From Marsupella aquatica (Eukaryota; Marchantiophyta), in assembly GCA_973895155.1 (NCBI GenBank), contig OZ316897.1, positions 15,810,001 to 15,874,000 of the forward strand: a stretch of DNA of 64,000 nucleotides. Direction: 5' to 3'. Below, in pieces: positions 56,794 to 64,000 of the stretch. Below the pieces are notes generated by a model. The model made no database searches. It was not told the origin of the DNA and saw only the letters and a program-made list of their open reading frames with translations. Position numbers and translations under genes: made by a program. The first letter of the stretch is position 1; every line of letters starts with the position of its first letter.

Positions 56794-58794
56794 ATGAACT
56801 GTTGCACGGTACGTGCTAAGGAGCACTGGTTTGCTCCTTTGTCGACTCGTCGTCATCCTCGCCGACCTCCTCGACCTTCAATTTTCTGTACGAAGCTTGC
56901 TGATCGTTCTCGAACAGCTAGAGTGAGGCTGCTGTCCCGATTTCAAGGAATGGGAGCTGTCGAGGAAACGCGTTTTAGCAAAAACATGATGTCTACACCG
57001 GTAACTGCAACTTTACCCAAAGATCTCAAGGTTCTGCTGCTCAGCGACGCCAACAATTGTATGACGCAAAAGACTTGGCTGGAGTTGACAGAACTCGGCA
57101 TCGAAGTCTACACGCACTTCTACACCAATGCCAACGCCATGATCCTTGCAGTCCACGCCATAAAGCCCGACCTGATTGTTTGCCCATTTCTGACAAAGCG
57201 CATCCCGGCTGAAATCTACAAGAACAAGGCTGTCCCGTGCCTGATAGTTCACCCTGGACCAGAAGGCGATCGGGGAATGTCGTCCCTCGACTGGGCGGTG
57301 ATGAATGGCGAGCAGTCGTGGGGAGTCACACTTCTGCAGGCAGAGGAAGACATGGACGCCGGTGCGATCTGGAGCACTCACAACTTCGCCATCGACAAAA
57401 TTGATCTTCCGACCAAGTCCGGTCTGTATCGGAGGGACTGTATTGAAGCAGCCATGAAAGGACTTCACGATGTCTTGGCCATGGTCGCCGGGGGCAATCC
57501 CCAACCGCGTCAGCTCGATTACACAAATCCTAACGTCAAAGGGCGGTTGCAGCCACGTATGCTGCAGGCCGATCGAGAAATCGACTGGACTTTGCCTGCA
57601 GCTGATATCGCCCAAATCGTTCGAGCAGCTGACTCCCAGCCCGGGGTTCTGGACTCCATTTGCGGCAATAAATACCTTCTCTTCGGAGCTCACGTTGAGG
57701 CCAATCCACCCATGACTGGATCTTCACCGTCTTCGTCACCAACCAAGTCTCTGCTGGCCAAACGGCACGGCGCGGTCCTCATCTCTTGCGGCACAAATGG
57801 GCAAGAAGCGCTGTGGATTACTCATCTCAGAAAGCCCAACGCGGGTGAACGTCGCCACATCAAGCTCCCGGCTACAGCAGTTCTGCCATCCAAGGTAGTG
57901 GAGTACCTGCCGGAATTGCCCGAGCCAAGTTTACTGTTGCCTTTTGGCAAACTGCCCAAGACATTTCAGGAAATCTTCGTATGGGAGAAGAGCAAAGTCT
58001 GCTACCTGTGGTTCGATTTCTACAACGGTGCTATGAACACGGAGCAGTGCGCTCGTCTTGCCGTCACTTTGGAGAGCATCAAAAAGTCGACCAGAGCACA
58101 TGTCTTGGTGCTAATGGGAGGAAGAAACTTCTTCAGCAATGGGATCAATCTCAATTCAATTGAAGCAGCTCCTGATGCTTTCGAGGAGTCGTGGCAGAAC
58201 ATCAACAGCATGAATGATTTCGTAAAGGAGGTGCTGACGGCCTCTGACTTCCTGACCGTTTCTGTGTTCGGTGGAAATGCTGGGGCCGGTGGGGTAATGG
58301 CAGCTCTCGCCGCTGACGAGGTATGGACGACTGGAAACACCATCCTCAACCCCCACTACAAATCTATGGGGCTCTACGGGTCGGAGTATTGGACATACAC
58401 CTTGCCGAAGAGAGTGGGTTCCAAAAAGGCTGCGGAGCTGACCGGAAACTCTATTCCCATCTCGGGAACCACCGCTCTTCAGATCGGCCTGGTCGATCTT
58501 GTCTACAAGGGCCGCTCCGGACCCAGTCATTTCCAAAAGTGGGTTGTTGAGCGCGCAGAAGCAATTGCGAATGACCCTACAGTGCGGCAAAAAATCATTG
58601 AAAAGAAAACTAAATTCGACAACGAAGTTTTCAGAAGTAAAATACAGGAATGTCGTGATTTTGAGCTGAAACAAATGCAAAAAAGTTTTGCAAGTCAGGA
58701 ATACAACACCAATCGGCATGCGTTTGTCTTCAAAATCAGCACGGGCACCTCATGCCTCCCAAGTCGCTGTATTGTAGAAAAACAGACACGGTAA
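56794..58794 (+). CDS. hypX: HypX/HoxX-like CO-forming protein (formyltransferase-crotonase fusion)
   Basis: 666 codons, one uninterrupted exon from ATG 56794 to TAA. In bacteria HypX (HoxX) takes the formyl group of N10-formyl-tetrahydrofolate, passes it to CoA and decarbonylates formyl-CoA, giving the CO ligand for [NiFe]-hydrogenase. The two modules are visible. The formyltransferase N-domain spans residues ~78-300, with HPGPEGDRGMSSLDWAV (151-169, catalytic His153) and MDAGAIW (187-193, Asp188). The crotonase domain spans ~400-640, with GGRNFFSNGINLNSIE (442-457), GNAGAGGVMAALAADEVW (494-511) and YGSEYWTYTLPKR (528-540). Residues 1-65 are an Arg/Ser-rich extension, possibly an organelle-targeting peptide; Met65/66 is an alternative start at the family's usual N-terminus. 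About 20 extra residues follow the usual FVFK end. Coding G+C is higher than the flanks. Confidence 0.9.
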   Translation: MNCCTVRAKEHWFAPLSTRRHPRRPPRPSIFCTKLADRSRTARVRLLSRFQGMGAVEETRFSKNMMSTPVTATLPKDLKVLLLSDANNCMTQKTWLELTELGIEVYTHFYTNANAMILAVHAIKPDLIVCPFLTKRIPAEIYKNKAVPCLIVHPGPEGDRGMSSLDWAVMNGEQSWGVTLLQAEEDMDAGAIWSTHNFAIDKIDLPTKSGLYRRDCIEAAMKGLHDVLAMVAGGNPQPRQLDYTNPNVKGRLQPRMLQADREIDWTLPAADIAQIVRAADSQPGVLDSICGNKYLLFGAHVEANPPMTGSSPSSSPTKSLLAKRHGAVLISCGTNGQEALWITHLRKPNAGERRHIKLPATAVLPSKVVEYLPELPEPSLLLPFGKLPKTFQEIFVWEKSKVCYLWFDFYNGAMNTEQCARLAVTLESIKKSTRAHVLVLMGGRNFFSNGINLNSIEAAPDAFEESWQNINSMNDFVKEVLTASDFLTVSVFGGNAGAGGVMAALAADEVWTTGNTILNPHYKSMGLYGSEYWTYTLPKRVGSKKAAELTGNSIPISGTTALQIGLVDLVYKGRSGPSHFQKWVVERAEAIANDPTVRQKIIEKKTKFDNEVFRSKIQECRDFELKQMQKSFASQEYNTNRHAFVFKISTGTSCLPSRCIVEKQTR

Positions 58795-59736
58795 TCGAGC
58801 CATGCATTATTAATTAGGAGCTTCTGAATCTTCAGTATGTAATTTGTCCGACACAAAATGGCCCTATTTATTTTCATTGAAGATCTTGGGCTGCTTTGTT
58901 GGCTGGAAAGTACGTAGAGAAGGTGGAAAAGGGTTTGATCCTTGGGTAGCGAGCCAGTAATGGAGCCTTTTCCATGTGTTTCAAAATTTTCTACAGCATT
59001 CACCATTGAAATGCAAAGGCGGACGAATGGGAATTATTTTGCCTATCAAGTCTGCGATTGTACCTTTTGGCTATATACTATGAATGGCGGCGCTTTGAAT
59101 CTGCTGTAGACAAACTTTGATCAGACTTTGTCTACAGCAGATGTCTAGAATCGTAAAAGTCATCACTAAGATCGGCTATAAATGCTAGGTTCCTCTTCAC
59201 TACCGTCTGTACAACGCTAGGTTCCCAAGCTCTGATTTTGGACAAATCATGACGAGTATTCTTTGTTTGGAATATAAAACTGTGAATCAAAATCGTTCGA
59301 CATATTTTAGCTCACACTAGATGACGCACTCCAAATGTCGTCAATTTCACATGGATTGGATCTGCAGCGAGTTCAAGCTTTGATACAACTGTCAATGATG
59401 CCCGCAATGATAAGGCATTTGAAATTCAACCAGGGCTGAGATCTGGTCTTTACCACTTTTCTGTTTGCTGACCTCGAGGTCTGCATAACAATCTCAGACT
59501 TTGGTCGTGTTTTCTTTTTAGACTGCTTGTCCTATGACTGTTTTGGGTAGCTGTGGTCAATCCCGCTCTGGACATTTGATTCATTCATAAACAAAACTTA
59601 GGCCGGCGTCAAGCAATGTGTGCCACTTTGGTCTAAGATATACTTCAGTTCGGCCTTATACTTCAGTTCTTTCCCTCAAATAGTTTTGGTTACTGTGAAT
59701 GATTTACCACTTGCTCGTTATCACTCGGAGTAACAA
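58795..59736. other. 3' flank of the HypX-like gene
   Basis: Includes the gene's 3' UTR and a perfect hairpin (next entry). No other gene seen. An obvious AATAAA near the stop was not found. Confidence 0.3.
59101..59140. repeat. Perfect 14-bp inverted repeat
   Basis: ctgctgtagacaaa (59101-59114) pairs exactly with tttgtctacagcag (59127-59140) around a 12-base loop. It lies about 310 bp after the HypX-like stop codon. Without a terminator role in plant nuclei, a transposon footprint or transcript hairpin are both possible. Confidence 0.8.
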
Positions 59737-60129
59737 TTAAATAATGTGCAGTGCAGATTTTCCTCTACTGTAGGCCGTGAGACATAGCCAGCCCTGGACG
59801 TAGTCTGAAAAACATGTTATGGTTGCATTCCAGACATGGCCAAGAGGATTCCGCAAATAGTCGAGCAAGGCAAAACGATTGAGCCTACGAGCCCGCATGT
59901 GAGTGCCCCTACATTTTCCGGCCCTCAACCTACGCACTGCAGCATTTAAGTGAGCGTGAGATGGATGCTTGAACCCACTTCCCTGCCAGGCTTTGCAGCA
60001 CAGGATGTGGACTTCCAAGGGCAAGGGCCCTAAATTTTTCTGCCCTTTTGAGGTCCAGACCTTTGATTTCTCAATACCAAAGCAGTCAAATCTGATGTTC
60101 CTGTCAAACTCAATCACCAGGTGTGTCAA
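59737..60129 (-). CDS. Unassigned ORF, doubtful
   Basis: 130 codons, Arg/His/Leu-rich (LNAAVRRLRAGKCRG; RARRLNRFALLDYLRNP). I recognise no family, and the start is not supported by context. It may be a chance frame in a G+C-richer patch or a transposon scrap. Confidence 0.15.
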   Translation of the reverse strand: MTHLVIEFDRNIRFDCFGIEKSKVWTSKGQKNLGPLPLEVHILCCKAWQGSGFKHPSHAHLNAAVRRLRAGKCRGTHMRARRLNRFALLDYLRNPLGHVWNATITCFSDYVQGWLCLTAYSRGKSALHII

Positions 60130-60189
60130 ATGCTCTGCTTATTTTAATAGTAAAATACAGATTTTATGAAACCATACTCGTCCGAAATC

Positions 60190-60565
60190 ACCTTAAATGT
60201 GTCTTTGTCTTCAAGTATGAAAATACACACGTCAGAAAGGGAATCTTGTGGGGCATGAGAAACTTTTTGTATTTTTGCAACCTCAAATGTGTCTTTTTCT
60301 TCAAGTATAAAAATCACTATGAAACGATACTCATCTGAAATCCCTTAGATGTGTCTTTTCTTCAAGTGTGAAAAATACACACGTCAGAAGTAGAATCTTG
60401 TGGGCCATGATAAACTTTTTGGATTTTTGCAACCTCAAATGTGTTTTTTCCTTCAAGTATAAAAATCACCAGTCCTCAAATGTGTCTTTTTCTTCAAGTA
60501 TGAAAATACACACGTTAGAAAGAGAATCTTGTAGGGCATGCGAGACTTTTTGGATTTTTGTATAG
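60190..60565. repeat. Tandem array of ~130-150-bp units
   Basis: The order ctcaaatgtgtctttttcttcaagtat / aaaatacacacgt.aga / gaatcttgtggg.catga / gactttttggatttttgcaacc recurs; the word cacacgt is at about 60226, 60377 and 60508. The short frames here are artefacts. Confidence 0.7.
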
Positions 60566-61555
60566 AGTATGAGTATGAGACTCTAGAAGGAAGGAAAATG
60601 GGTTAATTTTTGCTTTTCACTCCCTCCTTTGTCCTTCTCTGTATGTAATTGTGCAATTTTCTGTTTATTTAATGGTGCCAAGGTAAGAAAAGGAGGGAGG
60701 AATGGAATGGCAACGGAGTGAAGAAATAGGAAAAAGGGAGAGAGAAAGTGTTTAAATGTTCCCCTCCCAATAGTATTGTGCAACTGCAATTTGTTTTACT
60801 TTTTGTAGAAAAATGGTCCCAATTTTTGTTATTCCATCTAAACCTCCAATTACATTCATTCTGAAAACTTTCAAAGAATGTATCTTTAATGAAAGCTAAT
60901 AAGATCAGGCTCCTAACAGTTTTTCCTCCACAAGATCTGTCTTGCTTGACATGCCCCCTCATCCCTATTATCACTATATTCATTAAAACTGAAATTATAA
61001 AGGATATAGGGAAATTTGGCAATTTAAAAACAGAGTTTTAGGCATGAAAATTGTAAATTTGGAAGATGAAAAATGAAAATTCAAGCATCATTAAATGTAA
61101 ATTTGGGGACAAAAAAATGAAATTTTGGGAAAGTAAAATATTAAATTGGATGATATTAAAAAACATTTGGGTGATAAAAGTGTTCATTTGGTTGGAAAAT
61201 AGATAGAATCTAGTAATAGCATATAAGCTTGGATAGCATCTATATTCAAAACATTTAGCTTGAGTAAGATATCTAACTAAGCACCAATACAATGGAATGA
61301 CTATACTGTCTAGACAAAGTTAACTAGGATGATATCCAACCTACTAGAAGGAATGAAATGGCATCATTTTCTAGAATTAAAATATACTAAGACAAATAAA
61401 ATAATAATTATAAGAAAGTCCATTCAATAACTTTGAGAGATCATAGAGTATTAATTTGATTGTCTTGTTCTCTCACTTTAGACAAACGCATGGAAATCAA
61501 CTCGACCCTCTTAATCACAAGTCATTTGAGTGGAGACTTGTAACCTACGAGTTCT
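60566..61555. other. A-rich gene-free spacer
   Basis: No supported gene. At about 61030-61200 the plus strand is strongly purine-biased with recurring aaatttggg/gatgaaaa words. The 117-codon minus frame at 60669-61022 is not recognisable. Confidence 0.3.
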
Positions 61556-61561
61556 ATCAAT

Positions 61562-64000
61562 CTACTCATCAATTATACCTTCCATGTAAATTTTGAGAGT
61601 TTTCAAAACATTCTTAGGAATTGTCAAACTTCTATCCATAATATTTTGTTCTTTAGCACCTGACTTAAACCCATACATTGCAGAATTTGCAAACTGCCAA
61701 CTTTGAGTAACATTGTCAAACCCAGGATCCAGCTCCCAAGTCTTAGTGGTTTGAAAGCAACGTTCATATCGAACATCATCCTTTGCATCATGCATACCAT
61801 GTTTAGGCCTCCACCATTGTACTTGGAACATAGGAGCATTCCTAAGAGGAATGCTCTCAACAGAGGTTGAAGAAGACCCTTCAATATGTTGCAAGTCTGT
61901 TGAGGGAACCTCATGGTTTGGATCCACACCACCCAAAGCTCGAACCAACCAGAAACGCCCTTTGCCATTTTCCTGTTCCCATTCATCCTCTGGACGTAAA
62001 AATACAAAGTGACCTTCTTGAATATCTTGTAGAGGAATCCAACGTGCAGGTTCTCGCTCTTGTCGTGCACCAACAAAGGGTGCAGCTTGATCTTCCATCT
62101 CTTCCATGTACTCATTTTGAAGGTCCATCATCTCTGGATTTTGAGAAGGTTCACTTGACGGCTGAGATGTCCCCAAAATCATCTTGTAACCTGTGCCATG
62201 GTTAGTCTTTGGCCAAAAATCAGTTGTCAATGGCAAATGTCTTTCCCCCTCCCCTTCTATTGTAAGTTCCTCGGACAGTGCTTGCACAAGATTTGACCAG
62301 AGGAAATCTCTCTTTATATGCTCCAGAGTTCTCATCCTTACAACTTTTCTTCAAGAAATCAATATAGCGATTAAGGAATGGGATGATTTCTCCAGCCTTC
62401 TTTTGTACATCCCAGATATAGGTTTTGCAAATGGTTGGCCTTCCGGTAAAATGAGCGCATTTGTGATGGGATCAGTTCTCCAAATGGACCTCCCCATTGC
62501 CGGAAGCCAAGGTTGCTTGACATGTGCTTTATATTGATACACTGGCACATTATCCCTTATAGAGAAAAGAAATGCCACTGGTTTTGAGTGACCTTCTATC
62601 TCTTTCACCTGGAAAGTTTTCAAATACTCCTTGTAAGATGCAACCTCTTGAATCAATCGTGGTACAGGATGAATGCTTTCACACTCCCAAACCTCAGCCA
62701 TCAACCCCAAGAGGGTAGCAACCTCTTTGTATCTGACCTGTTTGGATACTTGAGAAAATAATGCATCCACGTCTTCATGGGTGTGGCCAACCATGAGGAA
62801 TGACATTTGCACAGTTTCAAACACCCCCCTGCTAACAAGCTCAGTGCAAAATGCCATCACATATTGATTTTTGTTATCTTTCCCTGAATTGTCCATCTGC
62901 AACGTTAGGTGCCTTGGTAAGGGCTTGAAAGAGCCCCTAGTAGTCTCAGGATCATCCTTAGAACCAACATCCACTGTGCTTGACTTTTTAGTCTCCTGGC
63001 CATCTTCAATGCCTTGAAATCAAACAATTGAAACATTTTTGGGTTCCAAGTAACCGGCCAGAAATGCTTCAAAGTCTAGAAGGGACTGAAATATTGGCCT
63101 AGTTGCATTCCAATTCAATCCCTCAAGAAGGTCTCCAGTTTTGTCTCCTGTGTAATCTTCCAAATCTCGGAGGCATTTGGCCAAAGATGTCACGGTAAAG
63201 TCTGCATCTCCAGGCCAAAGTCCAGTCAAACTGAAATGTGCATACACTCCAGGATCTCTTCCATGGGTTAACATCCCAGTAAGAGCAATAGGCAAAGGCT
63301 GACCACTACCAGAGAGGGATTTTGGAGTGGGGACCAACCTGGGGATCCAAGTCTTGGCTTGATCCATCTTATCGTGAATAATGCAAAGATAGTTTTGAGG
63401 ACCCTTCTTTGCAAGAACCCTATGAGCATAGTAAACATATCTTCTTGACATTTGTTCACAAAGATGTCGCGCTCTTTTCTCTTCAATCTCTGCACGCTCT
63501 TTTTTTCTCTTCTACCGCATCAATTGATCTTTGAACTCAGTGCAAAATGTGCAATTGGCAAATGCACTTCCCTTGTGAAAGTCAAAATTATCAAATGAGT
63601 TTTTCCAGATGTTGTACATAGTAACTTCAGTAACCTTAGCAAACCCATCTAATTCCATCTTGGTAAACACCTCTTGGAAAATCTCCTTCTTAGTAAAACA
63701 AGATGGGAGCCGATATTCAATAGTGTCAGTGCCGTTGGACCCACCATAGGGAAGATGTGGCATTGGTTCCCCATTTTGGATTAAAATGGACTCCAACAAG
63801 GAGCGAGCGTGCAAAGTGCTTGATCGTGTCTTCCGTTGTCCCTGATTTCCATGGAAACCAATTATGCAACCAGCTTCGTATTGATTTTTGTAGTCATGTA
63901 GTACTTTGTTGTACTGAACCCATGCATTTTAATAAATGCATCTTTACAAACCACACGTCCCTTTAGAGCAAAAAATCCCTTTCTCTTGACTTGCTCCTCT
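61562..64000 (-). pseudogene. DUF7869-type transposase-like gene, broken, runs off right edge
   Basis: One minus-strand frame spans 63930 to 61562 with only three in-frame stops (about 63512, 63020, 62351). The part upstream of ~63900 continues in another frame (RVVCKDAFIKMHGF), so there is also a frameshift. The DUF7869 signature is clear: an Asp in IIHDKMDQAKTWIPR, an Asp in LQMDNSGKDNKNQYVMAF, and GHTHEDVDALFSQ, spaced as in a DDE-type RNase-H fold. This protein family is scattered and transposon-like in plants and animals, with no proven activity known to me. A C-terminal region (~62335-61562) has a chromatin-reader-like feel (HFVFLRPEDEW ... FWLVRALG) but is unassigned. Short introns instead of stops cannot be excluded. 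Confidence 0.75.

Noticed and set aside
57013-57693. 226-codon minus ORF opposite the HypX-like gene
   Set aside because: Antisense shadow of a strongly recognisable coding sequence; no independent motif.
58156-58719. 187-codon minus ORF opposite the crotonase domain
   Set aside because: Shadow frame of the HypX-like gene.

Overview
The window looks like nuclear DNA from a land plant, probably a seed-free lineage such as a moss, lycophyte or fern; the lineage is inference. Evidence: A+T-rich spacers, plant-type Ty3/gypsy, Ty1/copia, LINE and CACTA-like elements, a LINE-sized and MITE-sized repeat load, and sparse host genes (RING-box, F-box/kelch, SAM domain). There are no operons, no CRISPR, and I recognised no tRNA or rRNA gene.

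Layout. 1-392: 5' end of a SAM-domain gene (minus), running off the left edge. 0.4-10.5 kb: gene-poor, with a 2-kb degenerate minisatellite, a MULE-like MITE with 9-bp target duplications, and nested inverted repeats. 10.5-24 kb: the host-gene island: an unassigned 231-aa protein whose 3' end is part of a tandem triplication, an intronless RBX1-like RING protein, an F-box/kelch gene plus a broken duplicate of its 3' end, and small unassigned ORFs. 24.8-55.1 kb: nested transposons. The centrepiece is a 13,374-bp Ty3/gypsy element (27715-41088, minus strand, 1,866-bp LTRs, 5-bp target duplication GTTAT). Its pol frame runs on for about 1,200 codons beyond integrase, and its LTRs each carry a 201-codon open frame that looks like a replication-protein-A-type OB fold. 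To its right are a broken Ty1/copia element, a chain of ~575-bp terminal-inverted-repeat units, a CACTA-like end with an exact 83-bp tandem array, a LINE fragment split by a second MITE copy, and a second LTR element whose ORF shares a domain with the post-integrase region of the 13-kb element.

56.8-58.8 kb holds the standout host gene: an intronless 666-codon HypX/HoxX-like protein (formyltransferase fused to a crotonase domain), which in bacteria makes the CO ligand of [NiFe]-hydrogenase. Plants have no [NiFe]-hydrogenase, so its role here is open and bacterial ancestry is plausible. 61.6-64 kb is a large broken DUF7869-type transposase-like gene (minus) running off the right edge.

Functionally, RBX1-like and F-box/kelch proteins are both parts of SCF ubiquitin ligases. 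Nearly everything else recognisable is transposon-derived and mostly disabled by in-frame stops and frameshifts. All calls come from reading translations and repeats by eye; no database search was run.
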